Source: Schizophyllum amplum
Taxonomy: Eukaryota; Basidiomycota; Agaricomycetes; Agaricales; Schizophyllaceae
Direction: 5' to 3'
Assembly: GCA_007026445.1 (NCBI GenBank)
Contig: VDMD01000050.1
Span: 1 to 64,000 of the forward strand
Length of the DNA: 64,000 nt
The notes beneath the pieces are model-generated. The model had not been told where the DNA came from, ran no database searches, and saw only the letters and a list, made by a program, of their open reading frames with translations. This document shows positions 1 through 11,999 of the stretch, in pieces (position 1 is the stretch's first letter; every line of letters begins with the position of its first letter). Both the position numbers and the translations under genes were made by a program.

Positions 1-1484
1 GGAGGGATCGACGAGTTGGCGGTGCCGCGACTTACCATTCGGGACAGGCGGGTGCATCCTGAGAATCTCCTTGCATATCGCATCGACGTAGGGAAGGCGC
101 TCGCGGTCTTCGAAGGAAGGAAGATGCTTGCGACCGACCACCGCGTCGATCTCGGCCTGCGCGCGGCGCTGCACGTCGGGATGCAGAACCATCATCAGGA
201 AGAAGAAGTGAACCGCGATGGCGGTCTGTCGAGGCGTTAGCTGTTTGGCTGTGAGAGATCGAAGTAAGGACGAACTGTATCACCGCCACCTGCGAAGAAT
301 CAGCACGATCAGGAGGACAGGGAACAAGCACGTACCACCGAACATGGAACCTGCGGCATGCATGATGTTCTCTTCCTCCGTCTTCGTGGTGGCCTTCATC
401 AGGGATTTGGCGACGAAGTTGTCCTCGGCGGTGCCCTTTTCCTATCCAGCCAATGGTAGCGTGAGTGCTGTCGTGTCGCTCATGGCGTAGTGGACATACC
501 AGTTCCGTTTTGACCATCTTGAATGGCGGCTCGACCATCAGTCGATAGTGGGAAGACCAGAGGCGAGCCTGCCTCTGAAACCCAGCACCCGGGAACCACT
601 CGGGGACGTGCTTCACTGTGAGGAAGATGAGAAGGGTGCCAAGCAGATAGATAATCACGCACAGAACGGCATTGTGTTCACCAGGAACGCAGATGGAGAC
701 GAGCCTTTATTAAAGGACGCCATGGCTTCGTTGCCGGCGCGGATGATCGGGTCATGCTCCTCATCGGCGTGATATCCTAGCAATACTTCGTCAGATACAT
801 ACTCCAGATTATAACGAGCAAAGCTCACCATACGCGACGCGCAGGACGATGGCTCCGGCGTGGCTAGCAATATCAGCTTTACCGCTCCTTGCGTCGTCCG
901 AGTCAACGCTCACTAATAGCAATGATCCATTAAGTGCTCCGGACTCTCCAGCACCTTTCTTATGAAGTGCCTGGCGTGCTCCTCCTCTTGCGGGTGGTAA
1001 GTCTCGACCGACTCACGGCTTCCCAGCTCGGCATGGAATGTGCGCCGATAGGCGCGGAGGCGCGGACCGTACGGTGTGAACGCCATTGCGTCCTTCCAGC
1101 CCATGAGGTCGACGGGCATCACGAGGTGTGGGCGCGACGCATAGACGGCGCCCCTGCTTTCCAGGAGCGCGAGAGCCGTGGCGTGTGAGTTGATGACGAC
1201 GATTGTGTTCCCGAAGGCCCGTGCGGAGATGAGGGGGCCTGAGGACGATGGCAGGAGATATGAGCGAGGATCTGCGAAGACGACGACTCGAGCATACCAT
1301 AGCGATCTGCCCAAGCGCCGAACGTCTTCCAGTCCCAGCCGGCAGTAGGGAGGTCGAGCAGATTGCCGATGAGCGGGTATCCAATGGGCCCTGGGGGTAG
1401 CGGGAGAGTCTTGTGAGCAGCTAAGCGCTTGGCAACATACAGAACGGCGGCTGCGACCACAGCGAGGACGAGGCGCTCAATCAT
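1..1484 (-). CDS. Cytochrome P450 monooxygenase, 3' end cut by window edge
   Basis: The protein starts at the ATG at 1484 with a hydrophobic N-terminal anchor ([20 protein letters not shown]) followed by a proline hinge ([15 protein letters not shown]), the layout of an ER-bound class II P450. A ~60-bp intron (about 1241-1300) joins DRYG to the beta-sheet segment [16 protein letters not shown]. Further exons give [30 protein letters not shown] and [18 protein letters not shown], all usual for basidiomycete P450s. Near the left edge [20 protein letters not shown] and [19 protein letters not shown] cover the J- and K-helix region, including the E-x-x-R motif (EILR). The heme-binding cysteine lies beyond base 1. 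No internal stop was found that splicing does not remove. Family membership is very likely. Substrate and CYP number cannot be told from this part. Confidence 0.9.
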
Positions 1485-1726
1485 GGTGGTAAGAGTCAAG
1501 GATAGAAAGCGACACGCACTTGACCTGCCGCACCAAAAGTATCCCATGAGCGCGGTCCACTGTGTGCACACAGTCTCACGCACCTCGATAGAAGCGCCGC
1601 AGAGCACGCGAACTTGAGAGATTGGCTAGGGAGCGTCAGATAGCCAAGAAGGTAGCTCACTAGCGGCGGCTACTCACCTCCGCCGGAGACTCAAGAACGA
1701 GATGGCGCAAAGGACCCACAAGGCGC

Positions 1727-2859
1727 TAATGCGCACGCGCTCCTCTGAGTGAGAGAGAACTGCAAGACAGAATCATAAAACACCACACACACACACCCCA
1801 ACCAAACCAACACAACTGCCGACAAGTTCTACCTCATAGAGGAGCTGCGAGTACGACTTGTATTGCTCGGGGGAATCAAGGTAGAACTGACACGCTCTAG
1901 ATACTGGACATGCTATCGAAGACACGACCCTCTTTCTCATTCATGCTCGGGAAACTCTCGCAAAAGCTAATCACGCCTTAATCACACAATTGCTTTGGGG
2001 GTTTTGCACTCGAAAGTGCAGTGGGCTTTACTTTTAGACTAGACAGAACAGGGACACAAGGTCCGGTGATTATTCTACTAAGTCTCGCTCCTCTACGTAC
2101 GTCTTTTCACCCGAACAATGCCTTCCGGATGTGGAAGGACACCCGAGCCTCTTTGGTTCACACCGGAAAATCCGGGTGCTTCCCACAGGAGATTGCCCCG
2201 GTCCCGGGGGGCCAGAGGTCTCCCAGAATGAGGTATCCCTCCCTCCTTATATACTGCCTGCTCCTTGTATTTTAAATACCTCAACTCGAGTCATTTTGAG
2301 AACAATGCCGCCTTCGAAGCCGCTTATCACTTTATGGCCAGCCCGCATCATCATCGGAGTGATGTCAAGCCAATCAGCCTCGTGCCGTGTCCCGAGAGCG
2401 ATCTAGATCCCCCGCGCACGGCCGGGCGTGATGTCACTGATGTGCGCGCCACAGCACGCATCTGGCCATACTCTCGTCCTTTATGATTATTCTGCCTGCG
2501 CGCAGCGTTCTGGCTCGTTGATTTAAGCTGGTCTCACTGTTCAGACAAGTCTGCCAGCGTCCGAAAGTATAACAATAAACGAGTAGTATCACTAATCCTC
2601 GAAATGGCTCTTACACCAATCTCGGAGAAGCACTGACTTAAGCAGACTCGCACGATGTGTCCAGTGCTCGGTCGGAGTGGCTACCGCCTTGCAGAAGCCT
2701 CGATACTATCCCTTGTACTCGCTCACTGAGCTCCCGATCACTGTAGTACTCGCTTTCGAGGGCCTACTGATATTATTATATTTTATAGCCTTTTACTAGT
2801 AGCTTAGCCAAATGCGTTAAAACGCAAAAATAATGGCTTAACGCGCAGCAGGCGTATTA
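1727..2859 (+). repeat. Left copy of 1133-bp long direct repeat (putative 5' LTR)
   Basis: This copy matches 15572-16704 over every stretch I compared by eye, with no difference seen. It begins TAATGCGC and ends GCGTATTA, so the tips are short imperfect inverted repeats. It holds a CCAAT box at 2370-2374, a TTTAA-containing segment near 2521 and an AATAAA at 2574-2579. That order fits U3, then a transcription start, then a polyadenylation signal of an LTR. Short open frames inside it are the same in both copies and look non-coding. Confidence 0.85.
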
Positions 2860-4215
2860 TCTCCCCCACACCAAAATCCTGACCGTCCTCGGTCAGCCGT
2901 CCCTTGAGGAACGCGTCGCGAGCGCCAAATGATGCGAAGTTCAACTTTGTTCGGCAAGTGCCGCGATCGGAAATCGGACCGCAACTCGGCTCCGAACTCC
3001 TTTGTTCTTTGTTGCATTGTTCTCTCTCTCGCCGTCACGGTTGTTCTTCCTTGCGCACGGGGTCTCCCCCACACCAAAGCCTCTTCACACAGTATATCAT
3101 CCTGTCATTTACACCCTCTTGACTGTCAACTGATCCTGCTCCAATCTGAAGCTCTTGTTCGTCAAAGTAGGTGCCCGATCGATTTTCCGCACGCGCCTCC
3201 GCCTCTCTCGCACTCCTGGCCACGAATACTCGAAAAGTGTATTATATGTAGCAAGGCAGACCAGGCCATCAGCGCGCGGGCTCCACCAAAAGCCCCAAAA
3301 ACACCGTTTCTTGTCGAAGAGGTTAACCTTCTGTTAAGTGCCAACCTCCTCGTTAGTTGTCTTTGCGCACCCGCGCCTCGCTCCGCGCGTGAATGCACGC
3401 CGTGGACTTCTGTAGAGCTTACTCTGGTGAGTGGCTGCTCTCTCCTACCCACTCCATGCTTATTTTACGTACTTTTTGCTTTGACAGAGGTACTTCGATG
3501 CTGACAGCCGGGGCTCGCTCATGTCAACGGCCTCAACACGTCTGCCTCGCTCCTAAGAGTCGAGGACATAACATCACCTTCCGAAAAGCGCACGCTCTTG
3601 CGCGCCGCCGCAATAAGCGCTCCAATGGTGAGAAGTTGAAACTGTACTCACCCTTTTCGTTGCTTATAGCCTCGAACTTCTCTACACCTCACTCATCACG
3701 CTTTTCAGGATTTTGTCAGCTATAAGCGAACCTATCCTTGCAGGTAGACAATACCAGCAAGTAGAGGACTCGCTGTAAGCGCCTTCTGACAGCCTCTTTT
3801 CCCACACAGGTCTGTCTTTGCTCGTCTTCTGACGTGTCCGGAGAAGCCGACGGTGCGAGCGGGCGTTCTGCCTCGTCACTGCCGCGATTCTTGTAGTGCA
3901 AGGTGAGTCGTCCGTCTACTCACACGACTTGCCACTACTGGTTTCCTTCTCCTTGAGCCGGCTCGCTTCCTTGCTCTCTCAGGCTTGCGCGAGACTACGA
4001 AATACCGCCCTTTTCGGAAGTATCTCTGAGCTGTGCTCCCTCGCGCGAAGGCGCGAGTTCGAAAGCCGGTCACCGCGCCCTTTTTGCTCCGATTGCGGCT
4101 CAATCAGGCGCCGCAATCTTCGCCTTTTTCTGCTCCGCTGCTCGACGCTTCTCCCGCGCGGAGAACTCGTGCGTCTCTTCGTTTTCAAGTCGCTTTTTCT
4201 TTCGTCTCAGGTACG
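2860..4215 (+). other. Internal region of the LTR-like element, left part
   Basis: There is no recognisable protein. The plus strand alternates short coding-like stretches with sequences that look like introns, for example GTGAGTGGCTGC...TTTGACAG at about 3435-3487 and GTGAGTCGTCC...CTCTCAG near 3902-3981. The phrase TCTCCCCCACACCAAA occurs just after the left repeat (2860) and again near 3063. The last 180 bases resemble 12125-12310 on the other side of the nested transposon. No primer-binding site starting TGG was seen right after the repeat. Confidence 0.4.
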
Positions 4216-4221
4216 AGCTTG

Positions 4222-4269
4222 TATGGGCGGTATAGTGTCCAGAAACCTCTTTCGAGGAATTGCAACACT
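4222..4269 (+). repeat. Left terminal inverted repeat of the 7.8-kb transposon
   Basis: This 48-bp sequence beginning TATGGGCGGTATAGTGTCC pairs with the reverse complement of 12000-12047 with a single mismatch at 4254. It is preceded by the target duplication AGCTTG (4216-4221). Confidence 0.95.
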
Positions 4270-4602
4270 TCAGATCGGAACTGAGCAAAAGCGGCACCTC
4301 GAGCTGATAAATGAGATAATCGACGCATGTTGAAGAACAACTTGCAATATTGACACACTTGGTACCTTGAAGACTGACAATGAAGAGAAACGACGCACTG
4401 ATGGGGCATAGTGGGGAGCGTGACACTGTAGCTCGTGACTTGTTGAACTTCTGACCTAGAAGCGGTACGTATTCAGTAATGGGCAACTATGTCGTATAGG
4501 GGACGTATGAGGGCGCAAGGTAGTTCTCGCCGGTGACTGCCGAACCCCATAAGTTTGCGCTTTCGAGCCTTTAAACACCGCACTGGCCTTGCTCCTGCCA
4601 GC

Positions 4603-6325
4603 ATGGCGGACGGCGGGGCGTCCTCGTCTCCCTGGTCAAGTGGAGACCCCGCTGCAGATCCTGCTAGCTCAGGAAACCATGATAACATCCACCATTTCCT
4701 GATGAACTGTCACAGGATCGTCACTAATGCGACCTTTGTCTATCACTCGCTTCCGAACGCTGATGTGGACGCCGTCGAAGGGTCTATCAGTCGTTTATGT
4801 GCCATAGGTGCCATAATCTCTAGCCTTGATCACCCGTACTTCACCCAGGAGCGACAGGACGAGCTGTTGAATACTATCTTGGAGGTCCTATCGCCTCTCG
4901 AAGATTTTCTGGAGAATCCCCCTCCTCATCCAAGCAGCTCTATACCACGGGAGCAGCCACTTGGGAGCGGAGGCGCGGGTGGACGTCCCCGTCTCATACT
5001 TGACCTACATCGTGCCATCGCTCTACATGATCTAGGCAACTCGTGGAAGGACATCGCAAAAGCGATGGGTGTCTCCCGACAGACTCTGTATAGCCATCTC
5101 AATCGGGCGGGCATATCGACCGCTCGCCCGTCGTTTACGGAGATGGATGATGCTGCCCTGGATGAGGTGGTCGCGTCTATCTGCCGCGAGCATCCATTCA
5201 TTGGAGCAACAATCATGCGGGGCCACCTCGAAGCTCGCGGGATACATCTTCCGAGAAAGCGAATACAGGAGAGTTTGCGGCGAGTGGATGCGATAGGCGT
5301 GTTACTCCGGTGAGTTTCATTATCGATGCAAGGAAACCATTTATCTGACTGTATTCGCTCTGAAGGTGGGCAAACATCATACGTCGGAAGGTCTACAAGG
5401 TGCGCGGCGCGAACGCTGTGTGGCACCACGACGGCAATGAAAAGCTGAAGCTCTGGGGATTCTACATTCACGGCTGCGTTGACGGTCATTCGCGTCTCCT
5501 CATCTACTCTGTCGTATGTTCCAACAAACGCCAGGCAACGGTGGCAGCGCTATGGACCAACGCGGTGGCAGAGTTTGGTTGGCCCAGTCGAGCACGAGGG
5601 GACTTTGGGACAGAGAACAACGAGGTTGAGCGCATGATGATTGCGCATTGGGGAGAGGCTCACCGTGCATATATACGCGGCCGGTCAGTGCTTTGCACAC
5701 GTTAGAGAGATCCAGGGCTGACCTTCCATCCAGTTCGTTGCACAACGTGCGCATTGAGCGCACATGGCGTGACGTTCGCAAGGATGCTTTGGAGACTTTC
5801 CGTCAGATCTTCATGTACCTCGAATCATGCGGACTTCTGGACATGGAGAACGACATCCATCGTGTATGTCTCTATCTCGTCTTCCGCAAGCGCATCCAGG
5901 ATGCGCTGGACAGGGCTCGCGATGCCTGGAACCATCATCAGCTCCGGACGGAAGGCAACCGCTCACCTATAGCGATATACGAGCTCAGCCGTGAAGAGGC
6001 TATAAGACGCGGCTACTGGACCGGCGACGCTGATATTTTCGGCGATGATCCTGCGATTGCTCGGGATCCAGCTTACGGGGTTGACGGGGAAACTTCACAA
6101 CCTTTTGTTGACACGAGCGCGACGGAGCCCCTGCAGCGGATGGAGCAGCCCCAGGGAATCGACGCTGAGCGTGCAGCTGGTATTGTCATCAACGATGACG
6201 ACGAGATGTCCTTCGCACAGCAGCTGCTCGAGGGAAAAGGCTTTGATTGGGATCGAGAGGATGACAACTGGGGCATATATGTATACTGCGAGGCTGTCCA
6301 GCTCATGGCGAGTCAATTCATGTAG
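4603..6325 (+). CDS. Transposase with integrase-core D,D,E domain
   Basis: The gene has three exons (4603-5309, 5366-5683, 5734-6325) coding for 538 residues. The start is ATG 4603 in the context CCAGCATGG. Residues ~1-130 are acidic and serine/proline rich. Residues ~140-175 hold a helix-turn-helix (DIAKAMGVSRQTLYSHLNR). Residues ~195-232 hold a second HTH (GATIMRGHLEARGIHLPRKR) like that in front of IS3-family catalytic domains. The catalytic triad can be read as D258 (WHHDGNEKL), D315 (RGDFGTEN) and E350 (HNVRIERTW), with 34 residues between D315 and E350. The acidic C-terminal tail ends in QLMASQFM. The protein would cut and join the inverted repeats at 4222 and 12047. All three catalytic residues and the frame are intact, so it may be active. 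Confidence 0.85.
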
Positions 6326-6413
6326 TCGTAGAGCAAAGGTGTCTTAGGTCATGAGCGAGTCGAGTCATGTAGTCATGGAGCAAAGGTGTCTTAGGTCATG
6401 AGTGAGTCGAGCA
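6320..6413 (+). repeat. 47-bp tandem duplication at the transposase 3' end
   Basis: A 47-bp unit starting ATGTAGTC at 6320 is repeated at 6367 with a few differences. The first unit contains the transposase stop codon, so the duplication lies at the start of its 3' untranslated region. Confidence 0.8.
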
Positions 6414-6587
6414 AGTCGTGAGCAGGACAAGCTGCAGCAATACATGAGTAAGATGTAAAGCTCAACGTGCGCAACACGCACCTTGCTCGTTCTACAGCAC
6501 CGACCTCGACACCTGAGGGCCTCAATCACCACAGAAAAACACTACCACATTGCATTGATGCTGGGCGGGCAGGCGGTGAAAAAACCA

Positions 6588-7350
6588 TCAGCACGACGCG
6601 GCCTTGACGGCAGGCTCAACGTACTCATCTTGTTTGCAGTGATACATTAGATTGCCTGGAAAGCCGTCCGCAATGAAGGGCAACAGCGGGAGCGTAATGG
6701 GTTTCACCGTGTCGTGAAGCTGAAGCCAACCGGCCCACTCGAAGCCGCCGCAGCCATTGACTACAGGCTGTCCGGCGCGTTGCGCGCGAGCACCGAGCGA
6801 TCGAGTGGCGAGCGCAGGTGCTGGAAGTGGCGCGTCCTGCCGGGAGCGGCGTAGTGATGCGTAGCGCGGGTGGTTATGCAGCGGGACCAGCCGCCTGTAC
6901 AGGGCGGGCGTAAGGACAGTGAGCTGTGGGGTGGGGGAGGTAGCGGCGAGAATGAGGTGCATGGCCGTCTGTCCCAGATGGTAGCCGGTAAGAACGTGGA
7001 GCATGTAGAGGATGGACGTTGAACGGGGACGTACTTTCTGCAAGCTCGGCGAGGGACTGCTTGGATGGAGGTATTGCGCAAAAGCCTGCATAACATTCGT
7101 CTGTTGCACCTTCCCCTAGTTGTCGATCACACGGACTGGACGATTGTGCCTTGACATAGCCTTCACAGTAGATAAGTATCTTCCTGCGTCCCACTGACAG
7201 TGAGCATACCTGCGCGTGCCATGCTGCAAGCGACGCCGGCAGAGGAAACGAAGGGACGAGACAAGGCGCGTTGGGAAGAAATGCCAATCCCCTTTCGGAC
7301 GATTCAGTCACGTGAATGACCTGTTCAATGGCCACCAGGCCCACCAACAA
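6588..7350 (-). pseudogene. Decayed thioesterase-like sequence inside the transposon
   Basis: On the minus strand one frame gives PLHNHPRYASLRRSR and later GGFEWAGWLQLHDTVKPITL then PLLPFIADGF. Between them the family-like string DRSVLARNAPDS sits in a different frame (6761-7096). Read together they resemble the second half of fungal thioesterase-like (4HBT_3 type) proteins, where a W-x-x-L-x-D...LAFFAD pattern is usual. The frame changes cannot be removed by an obvious intron, so I read it as a broken copy. Upstream, a possible intron near 7126-7208 would join LAAWHAQ to GKVQQTNV. No clean ATG-led gene could be built. It may be a host gene fragment carried by the transposon. The family call is from memory and weak. 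Confidence 0.35.
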
Positions 7351-7605
7351 CGGGCTATTCTGCGTTACGGCGCTTGTTTTAAGAGAGGCGCCCTAAATAG
7401 TAATATTATGTCCCATTCATACTACAGGAATATGAAGGAATAACCCTCAGAGATATGAAAATGACATACATACGGGAATATCTTTTCGAGGCCAAAACGC
7501 GGCGGAGGCAGCGCACATAAAAAATTGATTGACTATCTACCAAGATATCGCTTGCTGCCAACTCTTCACCTCAAGCCGTCTTTGGGCCCTATCCCTCTAT
7601 ATCTC

Positions 7606-10600
7606 TCAGTTGTTCCGGCTGTTGTAAGCGTTGAGTCCTGCCATGACGCGCGCAGTGACTTGACGCCAGTGCCGACCGAAAGTCACATTCTTGTCCTCGT
7701 GGTATATCTAAGAAGCCATTGTTAGCGTGAGTGAGAACCTCGAGCAGGATAGACTTACCAGACTCAGCTGACGGTACTGCTGCCTCTGGCTGAGAAGGAG
7801 GAATTCGGACCACACCGGACGTCGGTCTTCGCACGGATGCGCGAAGTCCCATAGAATAGTGATCAGGAGAGCACGCCACCCCATTAGAGAAGCAAGGCCT
7901 GATGCGCGGAGCAGCTCCTCTTCTCCAGCATACATGCGCGTGGGGGCGCGAGCCGGTGGTTCAGTGCGAATGGGACGGGGCTTCGGCTTTACTGAGGCGG
8001 TGGGCCCAGATCGACGCGGCCCACTGCCTGTGCGCGCCTTGGACTGATTCGCCCTTGGAGGAGTTTGCATCCTCGGCTTCTTGGGCGGCGGCCTCACATC
8101 GTCGCTGTCCGATGAAACTGTGAGGAGATAACGTTAGACGGGAATACTTAAGTCCAAAACAGTACTGACCTATCACTGGTGAGGATCGGGTGTGACGCCG
8201 GCGCGCCTGGCGCCTCTTTTTGAGTGGCGGAAGCGGGGCATCTTTTGCGGTGTCGAACTCCTCAAACCAGTCGGAATCCAGAGCATCCGTGCTCGTCATA
8301 TCTATACAAAACGTGAATACATCGAGGGTAAACAAGTGAAAGCCAATTACCGTCGGGAGTGTCATCCTCAAATATGTCCTTCGCCTTTGAAGCACTGGCA
8401 TCATCAGAGCGCCATTGTCCCGTCCTGAGAAGCAACATGATTTAGATTCTATGGGGTGAGGCGATATGATTTCAGGCATACTTCTTATTCATGGACTGCA
8501 AGCGCGATGCACGATGTTGAGGAAGAACACGATCCGGAGCCTAGCAAAAGGGTTAGTAACGACATGTGTGAAGCGACGACACTGGAGCTCACCCTCAGAT
8601 GGTTGCGTATCTTGCGAGCCATACCATAGCAGAAACGCCCGACCTTCGCAAATACTTCCGCGTATCCCGGCAATGCGGTGTCGTACTGATCCTGAAAGCG
8701 GCAAACAAGCTTGAGATATATTCCTTCAGCGCCCCAGTCTCCTGAAGTCACGCTGCGATCGAAATCAAACCGCCGTGGATCAGTGTCGTTCAAAGCGTTC
8801 AGGCCATCGCTGAACCATATGCCGAGCTCGGCAACGGTGATGAGTCCCCCTTTCTTGAGGCGTTCTTCCAGCTTTTTGAAGCCCCAATGCTGCTCCCAAT
8901 CTAGGTAAGGCGAGGACTGTGGTACTGATTAGACAAGGCGAGGGCAGATACAAGCAATGGAGAACAGACCTGAAGTTCTGCACGGTGATGGGCGATAATC
9001 GTCGCGAGTTCGCGGATACCGTTTGGCGGATCCCAGATGTGACGAGGGTAGCTTGAGCGCAAGAGTTGAATGCCCGCGAGAACACCGGCCGTATACTTCG
9101 ACAAGGTCTGATATGTGTTGTCGGCGAGAATTCGATCCACCCCGTCTAGGCGATGCATCCGCGGCATGATGAAGAAGCACTGCTCGAGTGCGCGAAGGAG
9201 TGGATCAACTAGTCCTCCAGGGCCAATCTTGAATAATGACTTGAACATCCATGCGTCGGCGCTTGTTGTCGGTGTCTTGTTGTACATGATACTGATGAGC
9301 ACGTCGCGCAGAGCGTCGAGAGGCTTGATGAGCTTGTCGTCCATAGCGTATAGCATCTGCCGGTTCGACAAAGCGAAATCTGGTCGCTCCCGAAAGACGA
9401 TGAGATCGGCGGTGAGACTCTCCAAATCCCTCTGTATGCGCTGTACTTCCATCGTTGGGCTCACAGCCCACTGTAACGAGCGTTAGACCTGGTATAAGAG
9501 AATGTACAGGTTTACTCACATAGTCGGTAGTGTTCGATACCTTCGCATTCGGGGCGTACATGGCATCGCGCAGATGACGAGCCTCCGAGAGTTCGAAGTT
9601 TTCACCTATCTTTTCGTACTGGCAATGCGGAGTAAATACATCGTGCCGTATCGGATACCAGGCATTCGAAGTCTGCTTACTTTCTCGTCATCTTCATGGT
9701 AATCCCGCTTCGCGGCTGCCGCCTGGCGCCTCTCACTATCCATCTTGATGTCGTTGTGCTACAATCACGATTTATGAACTTGCCAAAAACGGGAAATACC
9801 AGAAGACTTACGACGGCGCCATCTTCGCACGACTGCTCAAACGCTGGAGAGGTACCTTGGGGAACCGTCGGCGCGTCTTCGGATGCTAGTGGGGCGCTCA
9901 AAGGCACCCCCGTCGCACCATGAGAATCTTCTTGAGGTTCGTCCTGCATCGACAAGTGCCTATCAGTAGGTTTGACAGTATGAAGCTTGGGAACGCGTAC
10001 CTCATCCTCATCGTCGGCCTCGTCGGCCTCTGCTTCAGCCACGTCTGACTCCGACTCTTCTTCGATTTCAGAAGCCACATCCTTGTTCGTACTTTCAAAC
10101 TCGCAGCTGACGTAGACCGAGCCATTGCTGAGCTTGAGAGGAACGTTAGGTCCGACAGGGTTGAGCGCAATGAAGATCGGCTGGCGGTAGCCCGCGCCGC
10201 GCACGGTACTTTGCACTTGCGCCCTATGAACAGTCAGAGAACGTACGAGCGAACGGGCAGGCTGCAGAACCCTTACCGGGAGACGTTTGCGGCAGTGAAG
10301 TCACTTGACAGCGGCCTCAAAAAAGGTCTGCCACGAGGCTTGGGTACGACAGATCCGTCGCGGCGGCGTAGCTGGCTGGTCTTGCTGACAAGCAGGCGCA
10401 CACCATACGTCTGGGCAAGCTCATATGCATCCGCCGTGCCTTGAAAAGCGGCCAGTACCGCGTCCCGGAAAGCGATAGGGTCCGTGAGATCGACCGGAAT
10501 ATCGACTTTCTGCACAAGGCCTGCATCAAACAGCTGACCGGTTCTGCAAAAGCACGAAGTATCAGACTCAGAGGGGGACATCAAGGTAAAGATATAACTC

Positions 10601-11432
10601 ACTCTGATGCGTTGGGCTTGCTGCAAAGCCCTGCAGCGACGGCCTTCGTCCTAGGAGTGAAGATGAAGGTGTACAGCTTCGTCTTAGGCTGCATGGGTTT
10701 GCCCGGGCGGACCGTGGACAACTGGGCTTTCTCGTCGGCCGCCCGCTTCTTCTTGCGCTTGAGGTGCTGGACGCCGAGCGAGTCCAGATCGACCTTCTTC
10801 TGCGCCTGCGGAATTTATCAATGATGAGACCACTAAACACAAAGGTATGGGCCACATACTCGGTCGACGGGGTCAAAGCGTGACTGGCTCGTATTCGATG
10901 GCATAGAAGCTACGGGAGCGCTCGCAGCCTGCAACTTGCTGAACTGTGAAAAGTCCCTGGCTGCCTGGCGGAAGGCGCCGGCGCCGCCAGTCGACCCGGT
11001 CAGCGGATTACCGCTGCTCTTGGGGGGATTTTTAGTAGTGCGAGAGGCGAACATTGTCTCGTGAGTGGAGGATGAATGTACGGGCTACCTATGGGTCAGC
11101 GATGTCATAACCATACAAGTTATCGGCAGACTTACCTCGCTAGCTGGAACTTTCGGCGTTTCTGACGCGTCGGAGCTCGCCCTCGCAGCCTAAGAAAACC
11201 ATGTCAGTAAAGGTGAGATTGCCAGTAGACGAAGACGTACATCTGCTGGAGCGGAGGGAGTGACCGAGATGAACACCTCGTGCTGCGCGGCCTTACAGCT
11301 GTTAAGCGCACAGATCAGGCATGGCACGAGAAAGATATTCGGCCCGCCATCAGGCGCCGCAACATAGTGGTTGCAGCCGGCCGTACAGGCAGGATTTTTG
11401 CAAGCACCAAACACAGTGGTCTGGCTGCTCAT
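7606..11432 (-). CDS. Large intron-rich accessory protein of the transposon, function unknown
   Basis: About 16 exons on the minus strand can be chained from ATG 11432 to TGA 7606-7608, giving roughly 950-1000 residues with frame kept across introns of 50-70 bp. The N-terminus is rich in cysteine and histidine (ACKNPACTAGCNHYV, then VPCLICALNSCKAAQH), a likely zinc-binding module. Then follow a basic stretch (HLKRKKRAADEK), a segment KVDIPVDLTDPIAFRDAVLA, and an acidic low-complexity run (EIEEESESDVAEAEADEADD). A helical core follows around 8901-9464 (DKLIKPLDALRDVLISIMYN). Near the C-terminus are clusters such as PPLKKRRQARRRHTR that could be nuclear signals. I recognise no family. It lies tail to tail with the transposase, from which the pseudogene at 6588-7350 separates it. 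Being inside intact ends, it probably assists transposition or is cargo. Confidence 0.7.
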
Positions 11433-11999
11433 GATGGATGGTGCGATGATGGTGGTCTGGGATGGTTGAAGCTGGAAGCGTACATGACGAGGTTTATATA
11501 CTGTCGGCTTAGCCATCCCTCGAGTCTTTCGGAGAGAGGCATGACGAGACGCTATGCGGATGTGCAAGGGTCACGGAGGAAGGGCAAGGAGAGCTGAGAC
11601 TTCCGACCTTGCCATTGTGTACGCGGTGGTGAAGCGCCGAGCGCTTACAAGTATCCTGGGCGTGAATCGTATGCGGTAGGTCCAAACACAAAGCAATTCG
11701 AGCATTCAGCCTGAGCCCCGACCCGCCGGGACGCACGCCACCGTCAGGAGCAGATTCGAATCGGCCGTCGGGCCGATCATGGATATTCAAAGTCCGACCC
11801 GCATCCGTTCGAATCACGCCGGTACCGAGCTCTCCGACACGAGTATACGTCGACTTGCACAGCAACTTACCATACAGTGTCAATCACAAATTTTGCAGGA
11901 CTGTGTCGTTTCAAGCGGAACACGCAAACTGTGTTCATTCACGCGTCGATCCCACCCCGAAAGTTCATCAGCGTCGACATACATCCGCGAACATGGATG
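11433..11999. other. Non-coding right end of the transposon
   Basis: This stretch lies between the accessory gene start and the right inverted repeat. It should hold the accessory gene promoter on the minus strand. I see no convincing gene. A GC-rich palindromic patch occurs at 11753-11785 (GAATCGGCCGTCGGGCCGAT). Confidence 0.5.

Noticed and set aside
1727..2859. 1133-bp repeat as a miniature inverted-repeat DNA element
   Set aside because: The inverted match at the tips is only about 8 bases and imperfect. Neither copy alone has a target duplication, while the pair as a unit does.
4030..4100. Possible tRNA T-arm (GCGAGTTCGAAAGC)
   Set aside because: No acceptor stem, D-arm or anticodon arm could be folded around it. 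The same phrase recurs at 12148 within a repeat unit.
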